From: Ectocarpus siliculosus | Lineage: Eukaryota > Sar > Phaeophyceae > Ectocarpales > Ectocarpaceae | Assembly: GCA_000310025.1 (NCBI GenBank) | Contig: FN649745.1 | Location: 218,879-282,878 of the forward strand | DNA length: 64,000 nucleotides | Reading direction: 5' to 3' | Shown here: piece by piece, positions 52,775 to 64,000 of the stretch | How the letters are laid out: every line of letters starts with the position of its first letter | Numbering within the stretch: position 1 is the stretch's first letter | The notes under the pieces: model-generated | Told to the model about the DNA's origin: nothing | Database searches by the model: none | Seen by the model: the letters and a program-made list of their open reading frames with translations, nothing else | Position numbers and translations under genes: made by a program

Positions 52775-55595
52775 ATGGTGACCATCGAGCTCACACCCGC
52801 CCATGGCTTGCCCATGGCAGTAGCCATCTGCAGCGTTTTTGTGAACACGTGGGCTGGATTTGGCGTGGCCAAGGCCAGGATAAAGTGAGTCCTTTGAGAA
52901 CGTACAGTAACACCGCCGTTGTATCTTCTCTGTTTAGTTGCCAACAGTAAGAGATAAGAGAGGCGTGGTTTCTGCATTTGGCAACGTTGCATAGTGCGCC
53001 ATCGGTGACTCGACGATGTTCAAAAGGGCCACAGAGCAGTCCGCCAGCGACCGCCTTACTGACAGCATTTCTACATTGTGTTGGGCGGGGGCTAAAGTTT
53101 GGCGGCAAATGTATCGGGGTGTAGGCGGGGAGTTTATTTCGCCACATCATCACATGTACGTGCAGCATGCACCGCCGATGGGCGTTTGCAGCTTTCATGC
53201 ATCGAGCGATGGGAGAGGGGCAGGGGAGAAGGGTATATTTACACAGGCAGGAGAATAGGAGACGAACGGCGTCGTGTCCGGTGGATATGTACTCAAGAGT
53301 TGTCGAGCACTCCATCCAGCTCATGGAAAAATATCTTCGGCTGCTGTGGGTTTAGAAGAACGCGTACTACAACAATGCGTACTTACGTTGTACTACAGTA
53401 GCCTTTCAGTGATCATAATCAAAGGTGATTTATGAATAGACGCATGTTGTAAATGCACGCAGGATTTGTCGAGGTGGAAGCTGGGCAACACCATTTGCAC
53501 GTCGGTGCACACGATCTAATACTAGTGTCCTTTATCATCACTCAACGCTAGGCGCCTCTTGCCACCCTTGCCTCGTACCTCTCGCTTGCGCGCGGTTTGC
53601 TCGAAAGGTACGGGATCAAGTACCCTCAGATGTACGCCGAGCAATCTAACCCCAACGCCGCCGTTTTCAACTGCTACCAGAGGGCTCACCAGGTGAGCTG
53701 CTGTCAAGACTAGTACAAGGCTTTGGCGCTTTTCGCCACCGCCCAAACCGAGCGATTCCAGTAATGCAAAACTCACTGTTGAACTGCTGAGTGTGTGTGT
53801 GTGTGTGAAAAGAGTCGTAGATGGTATGCAACTAGAGCGGGGGAGAGAGACACACACAGAAACAGAGAGAGAGAGAGAGAGAGAAAGAGAAAGAGAAAGA
53901 GAAAGAGAAAAGGAAAGAGAACGTGCGGCGCGGCGAGTTTTCGAGAGAATCGGAGTCCCCGTTAGGAAAATGACAGGAAAGAAGGCAGAGAGTGACTGAG
54001 AGACCGCGAAAAAACAGTCTGCCGGACGGAGAGCGGCAAAGAAATAACGAAGCTGCAATGCGTTCATTCGATTAACTTGAAGACCATAGCAAGTGATGAG
54101 TGTGATCACCCCGTGGGCGCAGCGGGATGGCAAATGTCACTTATTTTTCCTTATAAATGTCACATCGGCTACGGTTCTTTAGCCTTAATACCAAAGGTCA
54201 GGGTTCAATCAGTTTGTGGGGTGAGCTCCTTTGTGGGGGACTAAATGGGCCAGATATGCAGGATCCGAACTTAACGAGCTGCTCCAACAGCAGATATTTC
54301 TTCGTTCTCACGAGATTCACACAGACTCTCAGTCTTGGTTGGTCACAAGTGGTGTTGCTCTTAGCGTTTGGTTTCGATTCCTTTCGTCACGATCGACCGT
54401 AGCGATAAACACGCGTGGTGCGGAGCCATGGGGGGCTCCGCGGTTTCAGGGTCTTTCGACACCCTAGCCCTCCCCGACCAACTTCGCAGTTGGTTGGTTG
54501 ATCGAATTTCTCGAGCTTTATGTTGCTGCTACAATTACTAGGAGATCGGCATAAGAACGTGTTTCCAACTCCCGAGGAAATGCTTAGGTTTTTTCGTAGG
54601 CAAGCCACGAATCTTGGACTCGTGGTGTGCAATACGACATGCAGCACACGTGACACGTCCGTTCGTGTGTAACACTTTCGTTCCCAGATCTTCTCCCCTT
54701 GTTCTCTCCCAAAACCACTCCACGTCTCCCTCACAGCCATCGTGCACTTGCCCTTCGTGACCACCGCACCGCCGCTGCTCTTGCCGATCGATTTACTCCG
54801 AAGAACGTTCTCGAGAACTACCCGCAGTTCTTGCTCCTCCTCGGGCTGGCGGCCATCAACCGTCCCAAGTTCGCCGCAGTCGCTGGAGCGATACGTGTGG
54901 CCGGTTTCATCGTCTACGTCATCACTTACCGGGTGCGATTGCTGTTTTGTTGTTGGGCGCGTAGCGCGCGTGTAGTCGCTTTTGCATGCGAGGCGCTGTC
55001 GTTGCGCGCGCGGGGAAGGGGGCTCGCGTTTTGACATGGCTCTGTCTTGTGGGATTTGTTTTTCGCAGAACTGCTGTGGACGAGGAGCTGTCACCGGTAA
55101 GTTAGCAGAATACGCTACGTGCTCTGCGTTTCATTTGTGAGCCGCGTGGTTGCCTTTTTTCTTTTTCGTGTGTCTCCGTGAGCAGTGATGGCGTTCTTGT
55201 TGTTGCCCGTCCGTGCTCGCAAGAGAGCGCGCTTCTCCCAAGAGAACTCAAGCCGGAAAAGTAACGACGATAGATATTGCAAGACACCAAAGCATTATAT
55301 ATGTATCACATACCTTCTAGCGCCGCCTGTCTAGTAGTTTTTTCGCGAAGAAAACCCTGCCCTGATATCCCCCCCTCTCCCACAATCCAGTTCTGTGCTT
55401 GTCGAGAGAGAACCTGAACTCCTTTCAGCTGCTTGTTGTCCTTTGACACCGGCGTCCCCCCAATCCCCCTCCTTACTCGTAATGCTGTAGAGTGGAGGCC
55501 CGGATAACAGGCGCAAGGGGGCGTTTGGGTACATCGGGCTATTCATGATGCTGGGATGCGCGCTCGAGTTCACCACGAAGCTTTGCATATCCTAG
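52775..55595 (+). CDS. MGST3-like MAPEG-family membrane protein, copy A
   Basis: Four exons, 52775-52884, 53608-53692, 54804-54932 and 55491-55595 (phases 2, 0, 0), encode 142 residues. The family (membrane-associated proteins in eicosanoid and glutathione metabolism) contains microsomal glutathione transferases and peroxidases; MGST3 members conjugate glutathione to lipid products in ER-type membranes. Four hydrophobic segments are visible. Signature pieces are KYGIKYPQMYA, FNCYQRAHQN (the glutathione-site motif of MGST3), ENYPQFL and the basic loop PDNRRKGAFGYIG. The length is close to animal MGST3 (~150). The start is the ATG after a pyrimidine-rich, splice-acceptor-like stretch, so an untranslated first exon is possible. 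About 31 of 142 residues differ from copy B, with no indel by hand alignment. The substrate is not predictable. Confidence 0.93.
53863..53920. repeat. GA-rich microsatellite (GA)n/(GAGAAA)n
   Basis: Purine-only simple repeat in intron 2 of MGST3 copy A. It is absent at the corresponding place in copy B. Confidence 0.9.
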
Positions 55596-57308
55596 TGCAA
55601 GCATTGTCCATGCTAACTGGGCAATGTTTCTTCTTCAAGGCCCGAAACAAGTATTGGTGTTACTCGCTGTGGTTAGGTGGTGGCGTGGTGGTGGATGTTG
55701 GACTGCGGCGTCATTTGTTGGGTACAATCAGAGAGAGTATTTGCTCTGCGTGCGGGTGTTCCGCCGCGTAAGAGCACTGCGTGCGTGCGTGTTGGTTCTC
55801 GGAGGATGATGTTATCTTATACCCTTGCACCAGAAGAAGACAATACAATAAAAACAACGAGAAACTTCGCTTTGAAGCGTCGCCATCTTAGCAATGGTTG
55901 GTGTTGTTTCATTCAGCGATTCTTTTTGTGCAGCAGATCATTGCTGTTGCATGCAGTGGAGGAGGCACTTGGCCATGCGTAAATATTTTGTTTGGCACAG
56001 GGGAGTTTGTTGCCAACGCCGACGGGAACAAGCACGGTATTCGTCGGTGTTTAGACCACTTTACAGAGTGTGAGGTGTTTGAGGCGTGTGCTCATCGGGC
56101 ACGGGATCATAGATGGATGCTGGCTTGTCTCCTACATGTAGCACTGACCTCATTGGCACGGTTGGTTGTGTCCCTACGAACGTCTCCCTTTGCGTACGTT
56201 ACAAACATCGCTCACCCCCCCCCTCTCATTGCCCCCGCAGTGAAGGTAGTTATGGTCTGTCTGCGTTTCTTCGTTTTCTCCGTGTTCATTGTGTTGTTTC
56301 GGTTGATGGAGGAGGATCTTTCGAACCACCCGCACTCATTTTTTGTTGTCGGGGGGTACGTGTGGGAAATAGTTCGGCCGGTGTACCCCCGGCGGCGACT
56401 ACGCCCCTGCCTAAAACGAGCCCTAAATATGATAGAAAATCTGGTGACTAGTTGTTGTCTTCTGTCTTGTTGGTGATGTTCGATCTTGCCGTTATTAGGA
56501 AGTGTGTGTGCTATGCAGCAGTACGTTGTATTGCTCTCAGCAGTATGTATGTAGCGATGGACCCTCTTTCTTTTCTTTTCTGGATGGGGCCTTTTGCGTT
56601 TCTACTATTCATACCAAAGTACGTTCTTTGACCGGTTCACTCGTCTCCCGGTCTGTTGTATTCGTTGTAGTATTGTTTTTCGTAAGCTTATACGAAGTAA
56701 TTTTTTAGAGGCTGATATCAACCATTTAGAAGAAGAACAGATCTGCTGCAGTTATTGTAGTCAGCACTTTGATCTCGCATGCTCGACTCAACATCGCGGG
56801 TGTGTGTGTGTACAGCGTAGAGGTTGGCCTGTAACCACGGAAGGCGTCCGCTTCAGTTGGACCGGTGCGGATTTAACCGTCCTACAGCAGTAGTAAGGGT
56901 CAGCAGTGTAGTTAGTAGTTACAGGTTATGGGTCCCGAATAAATCGCGTCCGCTCATTGGGAGAGGCTGTACAGTCCCGAGGGACGAAGGCTGACTTGGC
57001 TTCAATATAGAAATTGCTGCTGTGTGGTGGGTTTTGGAACAACCTCACGGCTACGATTCCAGTGCTTTCCTTTCGCGTAGCGGGAGACCGAGGCACAAAG
57101 GTACTGTGCGCCGCGTCTCGCGCCCAGCGTAGCCGCGGTCGTGGCGCATGATGAGTGTATATGTTGCAGTGTAGTGTCACAGGGGTACGTGCTATCGAAG
57201 AAATACAATCCGCGTATGCACAGCAGTTGACTCTCAGAAGAAGCCCACAGCGAACACTCTCCTTAGAGTCTCTTTATCGTCTCTCCCCATTCCTTTCCAA
57301 CAGAGACC
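55596..57308. other. Spacer between the two MGST3-like copies
   Basis: The first part to about 56360 is the downstream flank of copy A and has a recognisable counterpart after copy B. For example, the block containing GGGATCATAGATG near 56104 recurs near 60048. From about 56390 to 57240 the sequence has no counterpart that I noticed and no gene that I recognise. The promoter of copy B should lie just before 57309. Confidence 0.55.
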
Positions 57309-59529
57309 ATGGTGACCATCGAGCTCATACCCGCCCACGGCTTGCCCATGGCAGTAGCCATCTGCAGCGTTTTCGTGACCACGTGGGCTGGGTTTGGCGT
57401 GGGCATGGCCAGGAAGAAGTGAGTGCATCTCTCTGCCAAACAACGTCAGGAACACGCAGCGATGATCTATTGTACAAGCAGCTTGTTTAGTTGCCAACAC
57501 ATATAGAGAGAAGAGGGTCGTGGGTTCTGCATTTGACAACGTTGCATATGGTGCCATCGGCGACCCGACGATGCTCAGGAGGACTTTGACCAACAGTAAT
57601 GCACAAGCGATCGTCTTACTGACAAGCAGTTGTATTGGGTGGCAGGTGGGCTAATTTTGGCGGGAATCAACGCGGGGGGTTGGTTCTTCCGCCGCTTTTT
57701 TAGCCCGTCCGCCCATCGTAAGCCATGAACATCATGAAGGCCTCGGCTTTCGGGCAGCTAGTGATGGGGCAGGACAAGATAGAAGGCTACACAGGAAGGA
57801 GAATAGGAGACGAACGGCGTCGATCGTTGACGTGTCCGGTGGATACTGAAGAGTTGTCGAGCACGTGAGCTCATCGACGAACGAATGAACCTGGCAACAC
57901 AAGCAAGATACGTGTCTGTGCACACGCCATGAAGCGTGTGTCCTTTATCGCCACTCAACGCCAGGCCCCTCTCGCCACCCTTGCCTCGTACCTCGCGGTT
58001 GCCCGCGGTTTACTCGAAAGGTATGAGATCAAGTACCCCCAGATGTACGCCGAGCAATCCGACCCCAACGCCGTGATCTTCAACTGCTACCAGAGGGCTC
58101 ACCAGGTGACCAGCTGTGAGGACTGTTGTAGAATGCAAGGCTTTTCACGCTTTGCGCCACCGCCCAAACTAAGCGATTGCAAAGCAAAGCTCGTGCTGAG
58201 CGTGTGTGTGCGTGTGATTGCTAGAGAGGGAGAGCTAGCGAGCAAGTCAGGCGTGGAGAGTCTTCGCGAGAAGATTCGGAATCAATCCCGGTGGGTTACA
58301 TGAAGCGTGAGAAATGCTACCCCTTGTCAGGGGTCGAGACAAGGGCTGGAAATGGAGTTTGCTGGGCGCAGAGCGGGAAAGAAATGGAAAGAAGCTGTTG
58401 TGCGTTGGATCATGAAAAAACTTGAAGACCACGGCGAAGGTATTAATGTGACCACCCCGTGGGTGCAGAGGGGTGGCAAAGTTGGAGATCGTGATGAGAG
58501 CATTCTCCACGTTCCTGAGGAATCCCTTTTCCTTCGATTTCGGAGGGAAGCGGAGAATAATGTTCGCGTGAACGTCATGCCGCGCGTACGACACGTCCGT
58601 TCACGTGTGACTTTTCGTTCCCAATTTCCTCCCCTTGTTCCGTCGCAAAGTCCACTCCACGTCTCTCGCTCACCCATCGTGCACTCCTCTAGTCGCCGTC
58701 CGTCACCACCGCACCGCCGTTCGCTGCTATTGCCTAACGATTTGCTCTGCAGAACGTTCTCGAGAACTACCCGCCGTTCCTGCTGCTCCTCGGGCTGGCG
58801 GCTATCAACCGACCCATCGTCGCGGGAGTCGCTGGAGCGATACGCCTGGCCGGTTTCGTCGCCTACGTCATAGGCTACAGGGTGAGCGTTTTTTTTTCGT
58901 TACACGCGCAGGCGCGTGTTATCGCACGTATTTGGACACGAGGCGTTGCAGCGGGCACGCTTTGACCCGGCTCTGCCTTGTGTGTGTTTTTTTTTTGGTG
59001 ACTTGCGTGGACGAGGAGAGCTGTCACCGAGAAAACCCCACGTGTCCCGTTTCATTTGTTTATGGTTTTTCTTTTCGTTTTCTTTTGTTATTTTTGGGGT
59101 TTCTCCGTGAGCGGTGACGCTGATGTTGTTGGCCGTCCGTTCTCTCGCAAGACACCCCGCTTCCCCCAAGTGAAGTCAAGCCCGAAAAAAAATAACCGAG
59201 AAGATACCGTGGCACCAATGCCATATGTGTTACACACTTTTAGTGGCCGCCTTTCAAGGAACGGTATACAGAAGAAAGGTTGTCTTGGTTGTACCCCCCT
59301 CTCCCGCAACCCAGTTCTGTGCTTGTCGCGGGAGAGCCTGTGCGCCTTCCAGCGGCATGTATTCCTTTGACACCGCCCCCCCCCTTCCCTTGTTCGTTTG
59401 CTGCTGTACGGTACTGTACTGTAGACTGGAAACCCGGAGAAGAGGCACAAGGGGGCGTTCGGGTACATCGGGCTGATCACCATGCTGGGATGCGCTATCG
59501 AGTCCGCCGTGAAGATTGGCATGTCCTAG
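57309..59529 (+). CDS. MGST3-like MAPEG-family membrane protein, copy B
   Basis: Exons 57309-57418, 58021-58105, 58753-58881 and 59425-59529 have exactly the same lengths (110, 85, 129, 105) and phases as copy A, giving 142 residues. Same family evidence: KKYEIKYPQMYA, FNCYQRAHQN, ENYPPFL, and TGNPEKRHKGAFG, which is closer than copy A to the animal MGST3 loop (TGEPSKR-type). Copy B also keeps a MARKKY junction like animal MGST3, where copy A has KARIKY. Copy B may therefore be the more conserved paralogue. Introns and flanks share long stretches with copy A, so the pair arose by a tandem duplication of about 3-3.6 kb including downstream DNA. No stop or frameshift in either copy. Confidence 0.94.
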
Positions 59530-60667
59530 TGCAGCTACGGCCATAATGTAACGGGCAACGGTCGAAACAAGGCTTGGGTGTGACAGGCGTGGTTAGGTGA
59601 TGGTGGTGGTGGGATATGATGGCCTGCTTCATGAAAGGCCTGCCTGCCGCGTCATTGTTGGGTAATTGACAGTCAGAGAGTAGTTGCTCTGCGTTTGGGA
59701 ATATTCCGCCGCGAAGGGCATGCGTGCGTCCGTGTTGGTTCGAGGTGGACACGGCATTTTTTACCCTTGGTTCAGTCAAACTAATTTTGTGAGAGGCGGG
59801 CTTTGTTGAAGGGGTAGCCATTTTCGCATTTTTTTTTCCGTTTCAGCGGTTGTTTTTGCCGCACGTTGTGGCATCGTTGCTGCTGCAGTTGAGGAGGAAC
59901 TTGGCCATCTGCAATCTGTACATTTTGTTTGGCGCAGGAGAAGTGCCGACGCCGACGCCGGCAAGCATGATATCATGATCGGTATCTTGAGCAATATGCA
60001 GCCTGAGGTTTTCGGCTTGGGTTTGAGACGTGCGGTCATCGGGCGCGGGATCATAGATGGGTGCTGGCTTGTCTCCTACATGTAGCACTCATCTCATTGG
60101 TACGGCGGTTGGCCATGTCTTTATGATCGTCTTGTCATGTACGTTAAAATTATCGCTGACCCTGTCATTACCCCCACAGTGATTGTTGTCGTCTGTGCGT
60201 CTTCTGTGTCAATTAAATATGCTCGGTGGAGTGATCATCAGAACCACCCACACCCATTGTAGAAGTATTTTCTTCGGGGGTACGTGTGGAGGTCAGGATA
60301 TGGAGATTCAGGGAGCACAGATACACGTACATAAAGAGTAGGATCTGAGAGGATATGTGATAATAGATTACCGTTCTTCGAGGGTCTATGACTCTTACGA
60401 TTCCCAACGGCTGCGAAGAGTTGATGAATCTTTAGGAGAATGGGAAAAGGGTCCACGAAGGCTCGCCCACTCTCCTCGCCACCCTGGCTTGACTGAGTTC
60501 GCTCGGTCACGCTTGGCATTCCTCGCCATATTGCACCAAAGGAAATAGCCAACCTCCGGTGGCAGGACATAGCCACCACACTCCCGGACTCTCTGCTCAG
60601 CCAGAGTAGAGGGCTTCCATATTGGCGTTCGACGAAGCGTTCTATCTTTGCAACCCACGTGTGAAAC
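59530..60667. other. Downstream flank of MGST3 copy B and 5' side of the retroelement
   Basis: To about 60285 the sequence is the duplicated flank that also follows copy A. Homology stops near GGGGGTACGTGTGGA (about 60272-60286), so the retroelement or its 5' region may begin around there. I could not delimit an LTR or primer-binding site. Confidence 0.5.
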
Positions 60668-62534
60668 ATGGGCTCCAAAGGAGGAGGAAAGAAAAAGGAC
60701 GGAGGGTCGCAACAACAGCAGCAACAGCTGAAAAAGCAAAAGCCGCTGATGACCAAACAGCAGACGAAGCCGCGCCCCGACGCTGCTGCGCCTAACCACC
60801 AAGGCTCGGCTAAGCCCCAAGAGGGACAGTCGACGCCATCCCAAGCTGGGGACACCGCTGGTGCGGCTGCGGGCGTAGCACCCTCGCAGACCGGTAACCG
60901 TGGCGGGTACTTCCAAGCTTTGGTGGGTGGAAGACGTGACGACAGCGACAACAACAGCAGCGCTGGCGATGGCGCCGAAGCTGTCACCACCCGACACCGC
61001 GACACCGACCCGAACTCCGACGACAATGATGACGACAGCGAAGAAGACGCCGTTGGCGACGACGACGTTGACGACGACCTGGCGCACGACATCCTGCGGA
61101 ACCGCGCAAGCGCCGCAAGCCAGCAGAGCGGTTCGCTCCTGGCAAGCGGCGGGTCGCTGGAAGCCGTTCTCGTTGGAGCGGTCACGAAGGCCGTGGAAGC
61201 GGAAAAGACCCCACCGGCATGGGTTCTCAACATGCTCATGCCAGGAGCCGTCCACCAGCATGATATCCAGCAGGTGAATCCGCGTTCGCTTGCCTCCGAT
61301 CTAGATGCAGAAAATCGTTCTGGTATGCGCACGACAGTAAGTGTTCAACAGACCCCTGCTCAGAATATGAATGTGTCTACACCGACAAATTCATCTATTA
61401 ACCCGGTACACCAAAACACGGTAAACCAGGCCTCACCGAACCAGGTAAACCAGCAGACGGTAAACCAGGACACCCCTACCCCGGTAACCAAACCACGGTC
61501 AACCAGGAAGTGATTAGCACGGCACGGTTCACTTTGAAAGCCAATGACCTACCTCCTGATCTCAAGCTCGAGGGTCTGCCTCATGAAGATGTTCCGGAAA
61601 AAATGGCACTTTACAGGGCACACATCGGTCTATTGTCAGCCGACAACGTCTCTCAAAGTACAATCGATCACCGCGCAATCAAACATCTCGCGCTATTCGT
61701 GCGAGGTGCAGCAGCTCAAAGCCTCAGCCTCATGCTTAGCTCATCTCTCGAATGGCGACCGCCAGCTCAGCTAAATAAATGCGTTGCGTGCACGTGGAGA
61801 AGTGGTCCGCATCACACCTCCGAAAACATGGAAGGAGTGGGTCACGGCTTTCACCACATCGTTCGCTCCCGCCAACCGAATTGCTCTTCTTGCGCGTGAT
61901 GTCATGACATTGGAAGCAAAAAGTAGCGAATCAGTTGACGTGTTCGCGCTCCGAGTATCACGCGCGTATGCCAAACTTCTAGCCGAAGCCGAACGCACAG
62001 CTCCGCTGAATGTACCACCTCATGAACACGCATTCAACCAAGCTCTCACCGCCTCTTTTGAAAACGGTGTACACCCACACATCCGCGTAGAGATGATGCG
62101 GGCAGATCCATCCGATTCTTTCATGGAATCTAAAGCGCGTGCTCGTCGACACGAGTCCAACAAACTGCGCTCTCCCCCTGCCCCCATCTCGGCTACCGCT
62201 TCCACCGTGTACGGTTCGGCTCGTTCCGGGCAGCTCCAAACGACTGCGCAGGATAATCGCGACCGTATTTCTGCTCTAGAAAATTATATTTCCGGGCAGG
62301 AGGCATTCGTGTCCAGTGGTGGAGCGTACAGCACGCAACGCGGTGGGCGTCCTCAGCGGGGGACCGACAAACGGGATCGAGACAACTCCAAATCCCGGGG
62401 CCCCCCCGAGGGCGAAAGCGAAAGTATCGTTTGCTGGGACTACCAAGTCCGACACTGACAACACTCGCAAAGAGTGTGACTTTATTGGCTGCCGATTCAG
62501 TAGCATTCGCTTCACGCACACCCGTGCCGAGTGA
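60668..62534 (+). pseudogene. Retrotransposon Gag-like coding region with frameshifts
   Basis: It begins at ATG 60668 with a Gln/Lys-rich then Asp/Glu-rich disordered region and an N-Q-x-V repeat. The frame breaks near 61475, where shifting frame continues the same repeat into FTLKANDLPPDLKLEG. It breaks again near 61780, continuing with TPPKTWKEWVTAFTTSFAP and a helical Gag-like core (VDVFALRVSRAYAKLL). A third break near 62405 falls in a poly-C run. The last frame ends CDFIGCRFSSIRFTHTRAE with TGA at 62532-62534, where a Cys codon (TGC) would complete a zinc-knuckle-like C-C-H-C. Either the element has decayed or homopolymer errors contribute. The ~1095-base minus-strand frame over this region is a shadow. 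Confidence 0.7.
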
Positions 62535-62758
62535 AAAAATGAAGAAGCAGCGAAAAAAGAGGGGTACAAAGTTACCTAGAGACTAGGGTCGCCCGAGTAG
62601 GCAGCGTCCTTCGGCCAACGTGGGACACCAATCAATCATTTGGTTCTGTCAAACCAGTAAGTACAAACTGGGATAGACTGCAAAGTTCGAGCAAGCAGAA
62701 GAGAGCCAAAGTAGATGAGAGGGATTCAAAACACTGTAAAAATGGTGTACGATCTCTG

Positions 62759-63052
62759 GTGGGAAAAAAGAAGAAAGCAATCAGAGAGCAACGCTGTAGC
62801 AAGACGACAGTTGAAGTACATGTAACACGAGAATATTCTCGCGAAGGTTGTAGCAACAAGCAGACGCGAGGGGTTCCGAAGTCAAGTACCAGCACAGCTG
62901 ATGCAGTAGCCTCTGTAGCTCCAGCACTAAGGGATAGCACCCAAGTAGGGCAAGTAGCCGCCTGTTTAGCGCCGCAAGCCTTGCACGTAGCTACCGTAGC
63001 TGGGGACTTCAGGTCGAAACATAGGTCCAACCTAATAATGAGAACTGACTGA
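62759..63052 (+). other. Short open frame between Gag and protease regions
   Basis: 97 codons, basic start (GKKKKAIREQRC), no recognised domain. Probably part of the original Gag-Pol linker region of the retroelement; could be chance. Confidence 0.3.
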
Positions 63053-63080
63053 CCGTAATGAAGAATTTCAAGCTTTTTAC

Positions 63081-63566
63081 ATGTCGGCACTCGCTGGATA
63101 TCCCGTGTGTCCATCGGTATTGCGATCGACATCCAAGCGAGTACGCGTACCCGACAGAATAAATAATGAATCGGTTGATGAAATAACAATCGACACGGCG
63201 TGTGACATACCATGCATATCACGGAAGTTCATGAGAAGTCACAAAACGTTAAAAAACACGGAAATATTTCCGGTACCCCCTGGAGCAATCAATCTGCGAA
63301 GCGCTGATGGTTCGCCCCTAAAAATTGCAGGGTACACTCGATTTGAACTGACACTAGGCGAAATCACATTACCTGTTGAAGCTCTAGTGCTGCCGTCGTT
63401 GGGACCAGATAATATGTTACTCGACAATAGCATAATGGGCGCATTTGGTGGTGTTCTTGACTGGCAAGCGGAAGAACTGTCGTTTAAAACAGCAGCAACC
63501 AAAATTCCAGCTGTCCACCGCAAAACGCGCTATCCCACGACTGATCAGGGGCGGGTTCCGCGGTAA
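63081..63566 (+). pseudogene. Retropepsin-like aspartic protease domain of the retroelement
   Basis: 161 codons are open. The fragment VDEITIDTACDIPCIS carries the catalytic-Asp motif in the form D-T-A, used by some retroelement proteases instead of D-T-G. The partner hydrophobic block is LLDNSIMGAFGGVLDW, equivalent to the LLG.DFL..F....DW end of Ty3/gypsy proteases. Retropepsins dimerise and cut the Gag-Pol polyprotein. It is isolated from an intact Gag and has no RT downstream in the window, so it is presumably not functional on its own. Confidence 0.72.
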
Positions 63567-64000
63567 AGCCGAATTTATTTGGGGGGGGGGGGGACGGATT
63601 GTGACCATCCCCTCCCCAACATTTGAAAATTAAATACAATGATCCTATGTCATACTTATGATGATATGCAAAATTTTAAAAACAAACTCGATGGTAGTGG
63701 CCGGGTTTCAATAGATTATGCTCTTTTTCGCTCGCCAATTTGCGAAAACGCACAGACCGGGGATGATGCCAAAATATCCCCGGTTTTGAAAAATCGTCAG
63801 ATCGATCTGAAAAATTCAGGGTTTGTCAATTTTGGGGCGGGGATCACGAATCCGTCGTTGGATTTGTTTTTCTCGCGTTCTGAACAAAGTTATGATGGGT
63901 GTTGTACGTTACACTTTTCTCGCCGCCGCCGATTGAAGCACAACAGAAAAACTGCAAGTTTACAAGTCGCAACACGCACAATCTCCACCAAACCACGCGC
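63567..64000. other. Right edge, no gene recognised
   Basis: A poly-G tract at about 63581-63593 is followed by AT-rich sequence without a long open frame. It could be the broken end of the retroelement, its 3' part, or unrelated DNA. Confidence 0.4.

Larger units (their letters stand above)
60668..63566 (+). mobile_element. LTR-retrotransposon remnant (Gag and aspartic protease regions)
   Basis: A run of plus-strand coding fragments in the order Gag, possible zinc knuckle, protease, interrupted by frame changes, with no reverse transcriptase before the poly-G tract at about 63581-63593. Ty3/gypsy-like by style. The protease fold ends where homologous elements would continue into RT, but I see no RT motif in the remaining 400 bases. 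Either the element is truncated here or its pol gene lies beyond the window. Confidence 0.75.

Noticed and set aside
53793-53999. Open frame encoding a Glu/Arg-repeat peptide
   Set aside because: Translation of the GA microsatellite in MGST3 copy A intron 2; absent from copy B.
60238-61332. 364-codon minus-strand open frame
   Set aside because: It covers the Gag-like start on the opposite strand and its product is low-complexity. Gag core and protease fragments support the plus strand.

Overview
This is nuclear DNA from a eukaryote with intron-rich genes: GT-AG introns of several hundred bases to about 2.5 kb, GC-rich exons, and many poly-G/poly-C tracts. One protein, a phosphoglycerate mutase, starts with a signal peptide-like segment ending in A-D-A|F-V-P-P. 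That resembles the plastid-import motif of algae with a secondary red plastid. With the gene architecture, this suggests a stramenopile, most likely a brown alga of the Ectocarpus type. The organism is inferred, not proven.

Layout, left to right. (1) 519-1538 (-): 5' part of a SCO1/SenC copper chaperone that runs off the left edge. (2) 2621-8780 (-): six-exon phosphoglycerate mutase. Its first intron holds a 2.1-kb terminal-inverted-repeat transposon (6228-8369), which carries a broken ORF resembling the C-terminal end of a reverse transcriptase polyprotein. (3) 9637-9707 (+): tRNA-Gly(GCC). (4) 11282-15350 (+): five-exon cAMP-dependent-type protein kinase catalytic subunit. (5) 17359-21514 (-): five-exon VPS72/YL1 histone-exchange subunit. 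It is divergent from (6) 21840-39851 (+): a 14-exon, about 2727-residue CENP-E-like kinesin-7. (7) 42073-50577 (-): a second N-terminal-motor kinesin with a very short tail, convergent with the first. (8) 52775-55595 and 57309-59529 (+): a tandem pair of MGST3-like MAPEG genes with identical exon structure. (9) 60668-63566 (+): a frameshifted LTR-retrotransposon Gag-protease remnant at the right edge. Two runs of N (2902-3001, 44042-44147) are assembly gaps beside poly-G tracts.

The genes do not form a pathway or cluster. They are ordinary housekeeping, signalling, chromatin, cytoskeletal and detoxification genes on both strands. I spliced every gene by hand, using reading-frame continuity and family similarity. 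All exon joints given keep the frame, but none is backed by transcript data. The most unusual features are the hairpin-ended transposon in the mutase intron, an 18-residue-period coiled coil in the kinesin-7 tail, a nearly universal phase-0 intron pattern in the kinesin and kinase genes, and a tRNA-like interspersed repeat in introns of both kinesin genes. I found no prokaryote-style operon, CRISPR array or defence system.
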